Source: Stomorhina lunata
Lineage: Eukaryota > Arthropoda > Insecta > Diptera > Rhiniidae
Direction of reading: 5' to 3'
Assembly: GCA_933228675.1 (NCBI GenBank)
Contig: OW121743.1
Coordinates: 87,824,768-87,888,767 of the forward strand
DNA length: 64,000 nt
Every line of letters begins with the position of its first letter. Position 1 is the stretch's first letter. The notes under the pieces were generated by a model. It searched no databases. It was not told the DNA's origin and saw only the letters and a program-made list of their open reading frames with translations. The position numbers were made by a program, and so were the translations under genes. Positions 44,991 to 60,794 of the stretch are shown in pieces.

Positions 44991-47545
44991 TTTCTATAAA
45001 AACAGGAAGTTTTGAAAATTTCCTATAAAAATAGGAAATTTCCTATAAAAATAGGAAATTTCCTATAAAAATAGGAAATTTTGAAAATTTCCTATAAAAA
45101 TAGGAAATTTTGAAAATTTCCTATAAAAATAGGAAATTTTGAAAATTTCCTATAAAAATAGGAAATTTTGAAAATTTCCTATAAAAATAGGAAATTTTGA
45201 AAATTTCCTATAAAAATAGGAAATTTTGAAAATTTCCTATAAAAATAGGAAATTTTGAAAATTTCCTATAAAAATAGGAAATTTTGAAAATTTCCTATAA
45301 AAATAGGAAATTTTGAAAATTTCCTATAAAAATAGGAAATTTTAAAAATTTCCTATAAAAATAGGAAATTTTGAAAATTTCCTATAAAAATAGGAAATTT
45401 TGAAAATTTCCTATAAAAATAGGAAATTTTGAAAATTTCCTATAAAAATAGGAAATTTTGAAAATTTCCTATAAAAATAGGAAATTTTGAAAATTTCCTA
45501 TAAAAATAGGAAATTTTGAAAATTTCCTATAAAAATAGGAAATTTTGAAAATTTCCTATAAAAATAGGAAATTTTGAAAATTTCCTATAAAAATAGGAAA
45601 TTTTGAAAATTTCCTATAAAAATAGGAAATTTTGAAAATTTCCTATAAAAATAGGAAATTTTGAAAATTTCCTATAAAAATATGAAATTTTGAAAATTTC
45701 CTATAAAAATATGAAATTTTGAAAATTTCCCATAAAAATAGGAAATTTTGAAAATTTCCTATAAAAATAGGAAATTTTGAAAATTTCCTATAAAAATATG
45801 AAATTTTGAAAATTTCCTATAAAAATATGAAATTTTGAAAATTTCCTATAAAAATAGGAAATTTTGAAAATTTCCTATAAAAATAGGAAATTTTGAAAAT
45901 TTCCTATAAAAATAGGAAATTTTGAAAATTTCCTATAAAAATAGGAAATTTTGAAAATTTCCTATAAAAATAGGAAATTTTGAAAATTTCCTATAAAAAT
46001 AGGAAATTTTGAAAATTTCCTATAAAAATAGGAAATTTTGAAAATTTCCTATAAAAATAGGAAATTTTGAAAATTTCCTATAAAAATAGGAAATTTTGAA
46101 AATTTCCTATAAAAATAGGAAATTTTGAAAATTTCCTATAAAAATAGGAAATTTTGAAAATTTCCTATAAAAATAGGAAATTTTGAAAATTTCCTATAAA
46201 AATAGGAAATTTTGAAAATTTCCTATAAAAATAGGAAATTTTGAAAATTTCCTATAAAAATAGGAAATTTTGAAAATTTCCTATAAAAATAGGAAATTTT
46301 GAAAATTTCCTATAAAAATAGGAAATTTTGAAAATTTCCTATAAAAATAGGAAATTTTGAAAATTTCCTATAAAAATAGAAAATTTTGAAAATTTCCTAC
46401 AAAAATAGGAAATTTTGAAAATTTCCTACAAAAATAGGAAATTTTGAAAATTTCCTATAAAAATAGGAAATTTTGAAAATTTCCTATAAAAATAGGAAAT
46501 TTTGAAAATTTCCTATAAAAATAGGAAATTTTGAAAATTTCCTATAAAAATAGGAAATTTTGAAAATTTCCTATAAAAATAGGAAATTTTGAAAATTTCC
46601 TATAAAAATAGGAAATTTTGAAAATTTCCTATAAAAATAGGAAATTTTGAAAATTTCCTATAAAAATAGGAAATTTTGAAAATTTCCTATAAAAATAGGA
46701 AATTTTGAAAATTTCCTATAAAAATAGGAAATTTTGAAAATTTCCTATAAAAATAGGAAATTTTGAAAATTTCCTATAAAAATAGGAAATTTTGAAAATT
46801 TCCTATAAAAATAGGAAATTTTGAAAATTTCCTATAAAAATAGGAAATTTTGAAAATTTCCTATAAAAATAGGAAATTTTGAAAATTTCCTGTAAAAATA
46901 GGAAATTTTGAAAATTTCCTATAAAAATAGGAAATTTTGAAAATTTCCTATAAAAATAGGAAATTTTGAAAATTTCCTATAAAAATAGGAAATTTTGAAA
47001 ATTTCCTATAAAAATAGGATATTTTGAAAATTTCCTATAAAAATAGGAAATTTTGAAAATTTCCTATAAAAATAGGAAATTTTGAAAATTTCCTATTTTA
47101 TAGAAAATTTTACGAATTTCCTATTTTTATAGGAAATTTCAAAAATTTCCTATTTTTATAGGAAATTTCAAAAATTTCCTATTTTTATAGGAAATTTCAA
47201 AAATTTCCTATTTTTATAGGAAATTTCAAAAATTTCCTATTTTTATAGGAAATTTTAAAAATTTCCTATTATTAAAGAAAATTTTAAAAATTTGCTATTA
47301 TTATAGAAAATTTAAAAAATTTGCTATTATTATAGGAAATTTTAAAAATTTCCTATTTTTATAGGAAATTTAAAAAATTTCCTATTTTGAAAAGAAAATT
47401 TTAAAAATTTAAAATTTTTATAGGAAATTTTAAAAATTTCCTATTTTTATAGGAAATTTTAAAAATTTCCTATTTTTATAGAAATTTTAAAAATTTCCTA
47501 TTTTTAAAGGAAATTTTAAAAATTTCCTATTTGTATAGGAAATGA
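44991..47545. repeat. Satellite G (29-bp unit) with orientation switch
   Basis: The unit is the dyad TTTCCTATAAAAATAGGAAA plus the linker TTTTGAAAA (overlapping edges), 29 bp, very homogeneous from 45070 to 47090. At the left edge (about 45028-45070) three units lack the linker and repeat every 20 bp. Near 47091-47115 the array changes to its reverse complement (CCTATTTTTATAGG, linker TTTCAAAAA) and runs inverted and increasingly diverged to 47545. Confidence 0.95.
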
Positions 47546-48370
47546 AATCAACTTTAAATAAATTTCTTCTTGGTCATTTCTTATCTATTGTATGGATAGC
47601 AATAGCTAAAAATATTAGAATATACATTTTTTACTCTATGTAAGTGAAGAAAAATATTGAAGCCAGTTCAGGTATGCCTAATTAGGTGCTACACTTAATA
47701 AAATGCGTATAATTTACAACCGGTAGCTTAAAATGCTAAAGTAGCAACAAACTATAACAAATCGAAAAGCAGTAACTCAAGAGCCATAAAAATTGTTTTT
47801 TTTAAGAGCCCCCAAGTACTTAAAATAATAAAAGGAAAAGTACCTAAACTATGTTTGTAGCCAAAAAGTAAACCGGCTGACTGGCTCTATTGGGGCAAAT
47901 TGGTTGAAGTGGTCTACAAATTGAAAACATAAATATTTTGCCAATAAATTATAAATTACACAATGTTTATATATTTTATGAGCATTTGAATATAAGTACA
48001 CTCTTATATGTATATTGAAGTTATGAATATTCTTTTTTTGGAAACTCATGCTTTTTTTTTGTAAAAGTATCAGCTATTTACCAAAAGTGTTTGCTTTTCA
48101 TACATGACTTCGTTGAAAGGTACACGAATATTTATTTAAATGCCTTCCAGGGGTTTTCTACACACTTTAGTGTTAAGGAGTACTTTAGCCTTTGAATTGC
48201 TTTTGAAGCACAAGCGTTAATACTTTTGACTCACGATAAGACTAAAATAATAAACATTCCATAGCGACACTGAAGGTGTGAAATTTTCTATTGTTGATAA
48301 TGTTTCAAAGTCGAGGAGTAGTTTCTATAAACATTTTTACATAAGAACGTTCTTAAGGCCATAATATATG
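47546..48370. other. Unassigned intergenic sequence
   Basis: No gene or repeat recognised. A 66-codon minus-strand frame (47849-48049) lacks any motif. Confidence 0.45.
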
Positions 48371-48492
48371 TGACCCGGTCTATGAAATGGGAAAAAGTGG
48401 CTTATGACTCAAAAACAAAATTTCGAAAAATTAGATAAATTTTTTAAAATTTTGTTTTTGAGTCATTAGCCACCTTTTTATAGACCGGGTCA
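48371..48492. mobile_element. Short hairpin MITE, 122 bp
   Basis: TGACCCGGTCTAT at the left end and ATAGACCGGGTCA at the right. The inverted repeat continues inward imperfectly (AAAGTGGCTTATGACTCAAAAACAAAATTT against AAATTTTGTTTTTGAGTCATTAGCCAC, given here in part: GACTCAAAAACAAAA pairs with TTTTGTTTTTGAGTC). No clear target duplication. Confidence 0.75.
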
Positions 48493-48594
48493 GATATGTT
48501 GATTCAGTTGACAAGGGATAGTGGGATGAATTCAATATGAAACAAGTAATATTCGGCTGTGTTAAATTTAAAAACATACATATCTCACATATCA

Positions 48595-49645
48595 AAATGT
48601 GACCAAATTCCAAAAAATTTGTTACGCTAGTTGGTATTGTTAGTAAAATCTTGGACTAAATTTGGTTGCCGTAGCTTTACAGTTCAATATATGGAAGTAT
48701 CTAACCGGCTATAGTTTTACATTATAAGCTGTTGAATTTTATACACTTCCTGATATTTACATAAAACTTATTTTTGCATAATTTGGTGGCTAAAGCTGTC
48801 ATAGTTTGTGATATAATAGCTTTTAACTGGCGTTTGTGGTGTTTTAGTGGTTTCCGAGAATGATTTTTATATGAAAGATACAGTCAAATATGGACCGATT
48901 CCTATAAAATTTGATATACTGATTGCATAAAACCTCTCTGTTCTAAATTTAGTCGTCATAGCTATTACAATTGAATAAAATTTATCAGCATAAATGTGAT
49001 TTCCGGGGTGGGGTTATACGTAAGCTATAACTATATGTGAGTCGATTTCGCCCAGAACACTACTTCTATAACATATCAAAAATACTTGTGTAAAATTTTG
49101 TCTCTCTAGCTCTTGTAGTTAAGGCGCTATCGCGCATTCATTTAACGAACTGACGGACATTAACCCCCTTTCTTTTTGGTATTTTATGTTTTTATAAGTT
49201 TTTTATATGGGAGCTATGGTCAAATACTGACCGATTGTGACAAAATTTTGCACACTAGCTGGCTTTGATATAAGACTTTCTGGTGCTAAATCTAGTGGTC
49301 ATATCTGTTTTGGATTTATTGGCATTTAAGTGTTTTTAGGAGAAATTTAGGCTGTTTTCATAAATGTTTTGTATAAGAGCTATAGCTAAATGTGAACCGA
49401 TTTCGATGAAATTTTACATGCTGCCTAGTTCTTATATAAAACTTTTATATACCAAATTTTATCATCATAGCTATTATTATTTGTCATTTAATAGCAAAAA
49501 AGCTATTAGCCTAGGCGAGGTTATACGGGAGCTATGGACAAATGTGAACCAATTTCGCCCCATTTCAATGCCAAAATTTTCCAAGAAATGGAGAATAGTT
49601 TTTCCAAATTTCAGTGACCTAGCTTCTTTTGTTTAGGCGCTATCA
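48595..49645 (+). repeat. Module-type dispersed repeat, copy 1
   Basis: A block of about 160-190 bp is repeated five or six times with divergence. Each block has GGGAGCTATGG(T/A)CAAAT, GACCGATT, AAAATTT(T)G and CTAAATTTAGTCGTCATAGC-like phrases. It leads into the GACA microsatellite at 49646. The whole is reversed and similar at 54216-55640. No real coding frame. Confidence 0.75.
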
Positions 49646-49789
49646 TGCCTCTAACAGAGAGACAGACAGACACACAGACAGACAGACCGAAAGACAGAGA
49701 TACACAGACAGACAGAGAAATAAAGACAGACAAACAGAGACAAACAGGAAGACAGAGACAGAAATAGATACAAAAACAGCGACAAAAAC

Positions 49790-49832
<43 letters not shown>

Positions 49833-49857
49833 TACAGAGACATATAGACAGAGACAG

Positions 49858-49938
<81 letters not shown>

Positions 49939-49993
49939 AAGACAGAGATACACAGACAGACAGAGACATACAGAGACATATAGACAGAGACAG

Positions 49994-50027
<34 letters not shown>

Positions 50028-50127
50028 ACAGAAATAGAGACAAAAACAGAGACAGACAGAGACATACAGACAGAGACAAACAGACAGATAGAAAGACAGA
50101 CAGACATCCAGACATGCAGACATACAT

Positions 50128-50180
<53 letters not shown>

Positions 50181-50530
50181 AACAGATAGAGACAGACAGA
50201 CAGAGACAGACAGAGACAGACAGAGACAGACAGAGACAGACAGAGACAGACAGAGACAGACAGAGACAGACAGAGACAGACAGAGACAGACAGAGACAGA
50301 CAGAGACAGACAGAGACAGACAGAGACAGACAGAGACAGACAGAGACAGACAAAGACAGACAGAGATAGACAGAGATAGACTGAGATAGACAGAGATAGA
50401 CTGAGACAGACCGAGACAGACAGAGACAGACAGACAGAGACATACAGAGACAGACAGACAAAGACAGACAGAGACAGACAGACAAAGACAGACAAAGATA
50501 GACAGAGACAGACAGAAACAGACAGACATA
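49646..50530. repeat. (GACA)n microsatellite with a CAGAGACAGA 10-bp phase
   Basis: About 0.9 kb of GACA/CAGA repeats. The middle part (about 50195-50350) is a regular 10-bp CAGAGACAGA array, and other parts are pure tetranucleotide. Long Cys/Ser/Leu-rich or Asp/Arg/Gln/Thr-rich open frames in all phases are artefacts of the repeat. Confidence 0.97.
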
Positions 50531-51684
50531 TAAATATAATACGTTGTTCCGTAAAAAAAAGGAAGCAATGAAATCAAAAAACATGAGAAATATTGACAAT
50601 ACTGATCGTTATTTTGATCTTTTCGCAAGTTTTTTTTTCGTAGTTTTTGATCTTAATTTCAGACAATCCTGAACCTCTCATTTACATATTTATAATTTAT
50701 ACTTCAAGCCCATTTTAGATTAGCTTTGTTTATATTTTTCAACATTTTTATCCTAATTTTTTCATATAAAAAAGGAAATCCGATAAAACCATAAAATGAG
50801 TGCGTTAGTATTAGAAAAACAACAAGTAAAATAAAAATCAACATTTATCTTTTGATAGACTCTAAAACAAAAATTTGGGATATACTCAAGTAAAATAATA
50901 CCAAAGGCAAATATGTAAGTCACGTAATTTAGCTAAAATAATTCAAACTGCTTACATTTACACTTACTGCCAACACAAAATAAGTGCTCGGGTCTGTACT
51001 ACATAAAGCACACTTAGTCACAAAAGGAAAGCTTTACACAAATTATTTTACGAGTATTTGATACTACCGATTTCTTTTTTGACAGTAAGATTTTGCTTTT
51101 TTTTCTCTATTCTTATATTGTCAGTTTTAGAAAAAAAGTACATATCTATTTTAATAGGCGCCACTCTTATAACATCTCTGCCACATCAAGTAAACAAATA
51201 ATCAAAGAATTCACTTAAAATGTGTTGAGTAAGTAAGTTTTCCTTATTTTTCTGTGGCTTATTATTTTCATATCCTATTTTCCATACGTTTTCTTTTTCA
51301 ATGTTTTACCAAAAAAATAATTGTCTTAACATTTTTAGCATGTACAAAGTACATGTCTGTATTTGTGTTTAGTTTTTATAACAAGGAAACCTAAAACTTA
51401 TACAAACACACATATTTATTGGAGTATATTTAACTGAAGTCCTTTATAAGGATTAAAGTAAAAAATAAGAGATTAACACTATGTACTTGATATATACAAA
51501 TATACTAGTACGTATGTATACAAATTTAGTCATTATAATAAATTATGTGATAAGTTAGTTCAATTATTAGATTGAAAGAACATATATACACAGAATGTTT
51601 AAGTGGATATTATTAGCTACGAGGAGTACTATTGTAGTTATATTTCGGAAACTGACAATACTAATGTCAATTCCAAGAATTCCT
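50531..51684. other. Unassigned intergenic sequence
   Basis: No gene or repeat recognised in this 1.1-kb stretch. Confidence 0.5.
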
Positions 51685-51965
51685 AGAAAAATATTTTTAT
51701 CGAAAATTTTTCTATAGAAAAATTTTTTTATAGAAAATTTTTTTTATCGAAAATTTTTCTATAGAAAAATTTTTTTATTACAAAATTTTTTTTTTTTTTT
51801 TCTATAAAAAAATTTTTAATCGAAAATTTTTCTATAGAAAAATTTTTCATAGAAAATTTTTTTTATCGAAAATTTTTCTTTATAAACATTTTTGTATCTA
51901 AAATTTTTCCTTAGAATAATTTTTTCATCGAAAATTTTTTTATTGAACATTTTACGGAAAATAGT
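51685..51965. repeat. Short satellite E-like array
   Basis: Several diverged units of ATCGAAAATTTTTCTATAG plus AAAAATTTTTTT, the same family as 31715-33540. Confidence 0.8.
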
Positions 51966-53590
51966 ACCCCTCGTACTTAGTACTATTTTTTTTTCTTCTT
52001 TTCTAACCACATAAAGAGATTTTTCGTGGCTAATAGAAGATAAGTCATGAAATTTGGTTATACAAATCTTAACAAATTATGATTATTTTTCTTTATATTT
52101 CTTTTTGTTATGTTTCGGGCTTTTTTAGCACTAAATTTATTAATTAATAAGACGAAAAATCTATTAAGATAACTTTGAGGAATTAAAGGCATTACTTAAG
52201 TAATTTTAATGGGTCAACAAAATGATGACGATGATTTTATAAGATTTATCCGCTCTGAGCTTAGATAGAGAAGTTTCATTAGAAAGAAGTTTGATGTTGT
52301 AGATAAGCTAAAAGAGGATGACATATATCAAAGTTATTATCTATTCAAAAATAAACTACAGTTCAAAAACCAAATTTGCAAGATGTTATTCCGAAAATAC
52401 GGGATAGAATTCAAAGTCCGGGTTTTATACCTTTTAATTTTATTTTCACATTTAATAATTAGCCTTATAATGTGTAAAAAACTTCGAACTGTAAATGATT
52501 AGTTCATCTAATCCCATACCTCCTATATCAATATGATTGAAATGTTTGTCTATTTCCTAAGGCAATGCGCTGATTACATGACAGTCCTCTCTTCAAATCC
52601 TTTTAACATTATTGTATTCCATTAGAAATTTTGAAATTTTGTAGAGGATGATGATGTTGATGTAGTCATCTAATTTTAAAAACGATGAGTTTCCCCTTCA
52701 CAAATAATTTTGACGTATTAAGTTTTTTTTCTGGTTTTTGTATACATACATACATATCTATATGTGTATGTGTAAGTGGAGAATAACATTTGTGTGTTTC
52801 CATTTTATCCTGCTGACCACGTACACAAACTGCAACCGCAATTTGGTAAATAATGCCAACATCGACACTTTTCTCTTAAGCGCTTTAAAGGAATAAAGAA
52901 CCCAAGGAACACGGATAAAATACTTGTAACACCAGCGTTGACTGAATAAGGATTATTAGACGGCTAAACTTTAGTTTTTTTTCATCTTCTTAGTTTGATT
53001 TCCCTTTATTTTCTTATGGCCATTATCAAACCATGAACAATTTCACTGCCAATATAGAGGCAGACAGACAGACAGACCGCTGATAAAATGTTAAGACTTG
53101 TACACTTTGGGCTATTGTTGCTGCAAACATGAGTTGTATTCTAAGATGGAAAAGTATTTCTTTTTCACACTCCTTTCCAATACTTTTTTTTTATAACTTT
53201 TTTTCATGGTCTACCGAAAACGCCAAGTAAAAAAGTATTATCTGATGGTGAAAAAAATTCAATTTAAGTTTTTCCTCTTAGAAGCAGTTTTAACTTTTAC
53301 TATACCCTATACGACTAAGCGTTTGTTATAGTTTTAGGTGATATTTTTAACACACTAAAATATTTGTATATCGAATATAATTCTAAGTCGATCGCTATCA
53401 ATACAGCACACAATTATGGACATAAGAATTGATTAAATTCCTTTTAAATCTACGACTATACAAATGCACAAAATCTGAAGTTATTTCGAGTTAAGTATTC
53501 GAAATATAGGAACCATTATCTCATAATTGTAATTTGGGTCCCATAGAACTACATATATAATTGAATTTTAATAAAAGTAGCCAAATGTGT
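51966..53590. other. Unassigned intergenic sequence
   Basis: No supported gene. A short GACAGACAGACAGAC run is present near 53062. Confidence 0.5.
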
Positions 53591-53596
53591 TGTTTT

Positions 53597-55596
<2,000 letters not shown>

Positions 55597-55639
55597 CAAG
55601 ATTCGGCACAGCCGAATATAACACTCTTACTTGTTATAT

Positions 55640-57040
55640 TAAGAAATCACTATTGGAAATGATGATGGAATCGGTCTATTGTATTTTTCGTATAATACTT
55701 ACTCTCAAAAATCACTTATATATCCCACAAATCACAAAAACAAGTTCCATTTGTTTTCTTAACTGTGAGTTTAGAACAAGGTTGGCCATTATTTGAGTGA
55801 CAGGAGAATAACAACAAATAACATTAATCAAGAATTTTTTTTTTTGGCTTTCTGATTCGGTTAGCTATATTTCTCCACTTGTATGGTATCATACAGTCGG
55901 ACTTGACTATCCTTAAAAGAAACTTTTTTTATAATAGTTTTTTTTTCTCCCAATAGTTAAAGGAAATCGTTCTTTACTGGCGCAGAGTGTAATGTCTTTG
56001 TAAATATGAGCTTATTTTGTTGAAAATTGTTTTGTTAACTCAGGCTTATTTGAAATGCATTTCTTTCGATATTGTCTAGGAATAAAATAAAGTTTTTAAT
56101 TTTCCCTGGGTGTTCTTTAATTTTTCCTAACATTTCTTTCTGCAGTTTCAGTTGTAAGTAAGTACGTGCTTACAAAAGTTTTTCATTTAGTTTTTTCATT
56201 GAATATCTTATATACAAGAAGTAGATGTAAGTACTATATAGTTACTAGAAAAAAATATCTACTAGAAATATATTTTTAATGAAAAGCTGTTTGGTCATTC
56301 TGTCTAGTCAGTAGGCGATAGAGGTTGAGTGGTCCTTTTTGTATAATAAATGAACATGTTGCACTTTTCCCTATTTGAAAGTTTTTAATAAGATGTTGTT
56401 GGGCAAAGTTTTACCAATACGTGAAGCTAGCTAATAAGTAACGAAAGTTAACTGTACTAGTATGTTTGTTTTGTTAAATTTATTTATGAATATTTACAAA
56501 ATTTTCACAAAAACATAACTCATGTATGATGCGATAGGTACTAAGATTTATTAACATATATATTAAAATTTACCGAATTTATTAAATATATAGTGAAAAG
56601 TAAAAGGAAGGTTTTAACGATGTTATACCAAAATTATCTGGAACTACTTTGTCGATAACTATCAACTCCTTAATAACATCAAATGCAAAGTCTTAATAGA
56701 GTCTCATCAGCATAAATACTATATCTCCTACAAAAAAGACATTTTTGACCACCGCTTTTCAAACATCTAATGATGCAGTTCTATAGAGAAGAATCTTAGT
56801 ATTAAGAATCAATAATTGTTTTCATCAAATAGTTATATTATATCTTATAAAAAAGGTATTAAAAGCTGCTTAATGTTCTCAAACGAAAAGTGATGCAATT
56901 TTTCGTCAAACTCACTAGCTCATGCATCGAATATAGTTTCACATCCCTAATCATGATATCAATTTAACTAAGATACAGCACAAAAAACCTTAATCTCGTA
57001 TACAGTTTAAGAGATATCAGGAAATTTAAATGTTTCCAGT
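55640..57040. other. Unassigned intergenic sequence
   Basis: 1.4 kb with no gene or repeat recognised. Confidence 0.5.
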
Positions 57041-57380
57041 GTTTTCGTTTTTCCTTGGACAAAAACTAAGTTGGATCGGCTTTCCTCGGTGCTCCCACCA
57101 TAACCACGTGAAAGGTGAAACTCTCTTCTTTGGGTTCAGAAAAAAAAATTTACCAAAATTTTGCCGATCGTGGAACAAATTGTTACACATAATTTAAACA
57201 AAAACTGTTGCAGTCATTTAGGCGTAACTTTGTAATCAAATTGAATTTAAGTGTGAGTCCAAGGCAGGTAACCCTAGAAGGCGATGAATTTTCACCAAAA
57301 TTAGTGGAGTTCTTTTTTAGGTAAACCAATAGACGTGTGCCGAATTTCTTCAAAATTTGTTAAAAATTTCGGCTTATATG
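57041..57380 (-). repeat. Fragment of the 63.5-kb module repeat, opposite orientation
   Basis: GTCCAAGGCAGGTA (57257) and CCAATAGACGTGTGCC (57327) are reverse complements of phrases in 63470-64000 (TACCTGCCTTGGAC and CACACGTCTATT). Internal modules of roughly 125 bp are suggested by repetition of the ACCAAAATT phrase. Confidence 0.65.
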
Positions 57381-57499
57381 CACGGGTCGGTGCAAAAAAA
57401 AAAAACAGAACAAAAATAGTCGACAGAGTTGCTGTTTTTTATACTTTTAACCAAAATAGGTATTTTTTAATGTGTTTAAAAAGAAAAAGTTTCTACTCC

Positions 57500-58335
57500 A
57501 TTTTTTTTTAATTTTTATCAAAAATTTTTTGTCAGAAATTTTTCTATAGAAAATTTTTAATAAATGTAATATATAGGGGTCAAATACGAATACAATTTCT
57601 TTTTTGAAACATTTTTTTATCAAAAATGTTTCTATTTTTTTTATCAAAAATTTTCTTTTTTTTTTTTATTAAAATTTTTTCTATAAAAAAACTTCTTTTT
57701 CAAAAATTTTTTTATAGAAAATTTTTGTATCAAAAAATTTTCTATAGAAAATTTTTTATCAAAAATTTTTCTATAGAAAATTTTTTTATCAAAAATTTTT
57801 CTTTCCAAAATTTTTTTATAAAAAAATTTTCTATAGAAAAAAAAAATTTTTCTACAGAAAAATATTTCTAGAGAAAATTTTTCCATGCAAAAATTTTTTA
57901 TCAAACATTTTTCTATAGAAAATATTTTTATCAAAAATTTTTCTATAGAAAATATTTTTATCAACAATTTTTTGGTAAAAAATTTCTTTACAGAAAAATA
58001 TTTCTAGAGAAAATCTGTTTACGAAATATTTTTCTATAGAAATGTCCAACATTTTTCTATAGAAAACTTTTTTATCAAAAATTTGTATATAGAAAATTTT
58101 TTTAACAAAAAATTTTCGGTACAAAATTTTTCTACAGAAAAATATTCTATCAAAAATTTTGCTATAGAAAAATACTTCACCTTAAAAAAAAATTTATCGA
58201 CAATTTTTCTTAAAAAATTATCGAAAATTTTTTCGATAGAATTTTTATTTTTTTTTTTTTGAAAATTTTCGGAAAGAAGTATTTTTATCGAAAAATTTTC
58301 GAAAAAAAAAAATCATTTTTGTCAAAAATTGTTAA
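57500..58335. repeat. Degenerate satellite (TTTTTCTATAGAAAATTTTTTATCAAA type)
   Basis: Repeated TTTTTCTATAGAAAAT and TTTTATCAAAAA phrases with no strict period and many indels, a decayed member of the CTATAG-dyad satellites. Lys/Phe/Ile-rich frames here are artefacts. Confidence 0.85.
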
Positions 58336-59745
58336 AAATCTAAAATTCTTTAATATTAAAATTTATTCTTGTTTCGAAAACTATTCCCAATTTGATTACA
58401 TTTATAACAAACAATGTTTTCAAAAATAATAGTGTCGAGGCAATAATGTTTGAAGTTATATTTCTTTGTTCTCTCGAAATATGTATTTTGTTGCTATTAA
58501 TTGGATTTTGATTTTGTTTCATGTGTTTCTTTAGCAAAGCGGCACCAACCAACTTTGTTAACATCCAAATCCCAACTGAATGCTTTTAAAACTTATTTTC
58601 ACGACTTTCATTAATGATCGTGATATTTACGAAAATTACAAGAAGTCATTGGCTTCTGGTGCTATGGGCTGCCTAAGCCTGACGATGTGCAACTCACACT
58701 CCATTTATGATATGTGAAATGATTTCGAGAAGCCGTTATGTTTATACGAATCGGGTTATCTTTTTTGGTAAGGGAATAGCGGAAAGGTGAGAAATAAAGC
58801 TTTATATTATTTCAAATCCGTATTAGAGAGATAAAACGTATGGTAGAGAGTGTGTGTTTTGTTGATATATAATAGTTCTCCCTAAAATTTTAAATTTATT
58901 CAATCAAAATCTCCAGTAGATAATATACCTGTACTTTTTAAGAAATATTTTTATTAAGTTTAAAAAATGGTCAAAGACATAATCGCCCCCGGACTAGGTT
59001 TTGTTAAAGACTCTAAGCCAAATTAATTTCTCTCATTAAACAAATCCCAATAGTATGCTACAAATTTCATTCCTATACACAACCTTCAGTTATAACATGA
59101 CATGTCAATAGAGAAAAACTGTTTTAAAATTTAAATATTCAAAAAGTGTAATCATGTATGATAAATATAAAAATAAAAAATAAACATAAATATCATTTAA
59201 AATCCAACAAGTTGTTGTCATAAAAAATTTGCTTATATTTTATTTAAAAGCTAAAAAAAGAAGAAATAAAAACAAATTCATATAATAAAAAGTAGTTGAG
59301 TACTTGTAATAGTTTTTCTCATAAATTTTTAATGGAATTCATAAAACCATAAACTTCTGCTCCTAAAGCTACTGAATGTTAGTTGTTTTTATCAGTTGCT
59401 ACAAAAACTGCTTAAATATATTCATCCATATAAGATGAAAAAAATAAAAAATAAAAACTAAAAAACAGAATATTTTTATGCTCAAGAATATTTTATATAG
59501 ATTTTTTTCTTATGTATATTTTATTTATTCTACTACAAATATGGACATCAAATAGACATTTTTGATGATTGTAAAGAAGTTTCATCTTCATTTTTTTTTG
59601 TCTTAAAACTTATAAACGGTTGCTGCTGCATGCAACCCAAAAAGCTGCAGGCTGCTTGCCTGTTGCCATTTTATTTGTGTGTGCATAGAGTGTGTGTGTG
59701 TGTTGCCTGAAAAGTTTTGAGATACAGGCTATACAACTTTGCAAA
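58336..59745. other. Unassigned intergenic sequence
   Basis: No gene seen. A short (TG)n run lies near 59690-59703. Confidence 0.5.
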
Positions 59746-60549
59746 CCCAGTAAGAACAGTGTCAAACGTTTGAAATATGATGACTTTTGCATTTGATATC
59801 AAACGTTTTTTCAAACTTTTTTCAAACCTGAACAGATGTTTGAGATTCACATTCATTTTCAAATGAGGGTTCATTTGAGAATAAACGATTGAAAAATGAT
59901 AGTTTCTCAAATTGAGAATAAAGGTTATTCTCAAATCATTATCAAACCCTATGATGATTTGAGAATAATTTGAAAAATGATGTTATATAAATTTGATATC
60001 AAATCTTATTTCAAACTTTTTTCAAACATTAAAAAAAAATAATTTATGTTAAAAGAAATTAATGTTTAAGATATTTTAATGGAATGGCATTACATTTCAA
60101 AGAAATTCGTTATTTCTTTCGGATTTGTTAAAATTGATCCATATTTGACCATAAAACCTTCCTTAAAAAATGTCAATATTAAAAATTCAATTTTCTTTGT
60201 TTCTTACATTTTTTTTTTACCTAACAATAAAAAAATTATATATTAAGCTAAAGAATTCAAATATGATGCACCGTTTTCAAAAACAAAATAAACAAACTCA
60301 AAAATACAACGCCATTTTATTTATGTTCCACATGTAAATGATATCCACATTTGAAAAACCTTTGAGAATGAGGTTTGATAATGATTTGAGAATAAAGGCA
60401 TTTCTCAATTTGAGAATAAAGTCCCCTTTTTGTGGAGAACGCTATTATTCTCAAATCAGTATCAAATCAGTATCAAACGTTTGATCTTTGAAAAAAGATT
60501 TATTTTCAAATCATCCTCAATTTGAGAATAAACCTTTTTTCTTACTGGG
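59746..60549. mobile_element. Non-autonomous DNA element with CCCAGTAAGAA ends
   Basis: Terminal inverted repeats CCCAGTAAGAA (59746-59756) and TTCTTACTGGG (60539-60549). The palindrome TCAAACGTTTGA occurs just inside each end (about 59762 and 60475). The motif TTTGAGAATAA and its complement TTATTCTCAAA recur many times within about 250 bp of both ends, a pattern typical of transposase-binding subterminal repeats. The centre is A+T-rich and non-coding. No clear target duplication, so the superfamily is undecided. Confidence 0.75.
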
Positions 60550-60794
60550 AACTAAAAGATTTTTCAAGTGCATTTGTTCATTTGTATCTGAAGTATTTTC
60601 GTTCAAATATGACCGATAACCAATTGATAGACAGACAACAACAGGCAGCTGATGTTTATGTTATATTTGTATGTACAACATACATATGTCTCGACTTAAC
60701 GTCTCGTCGAGATGTCATACATTTTCAATAATATTGAAATAAATCGAAAAGCAACTGTAAAATTGTTACAGGGATGTGGCTGAAAAAAAAAACT

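Noticed and set aside
49611..50628. Long overlapping Cys/Ser/Leu/Val-rich open frames
   Set aside because: They are translations of a GACA microsatellite, open in several phases and without initiation context or domains.
57447..58124. Lys/Phe/Ile-rich frames on both strands
   Set aside because: They follow decayed A+T-rich satellite sequence and have no conserved motif.
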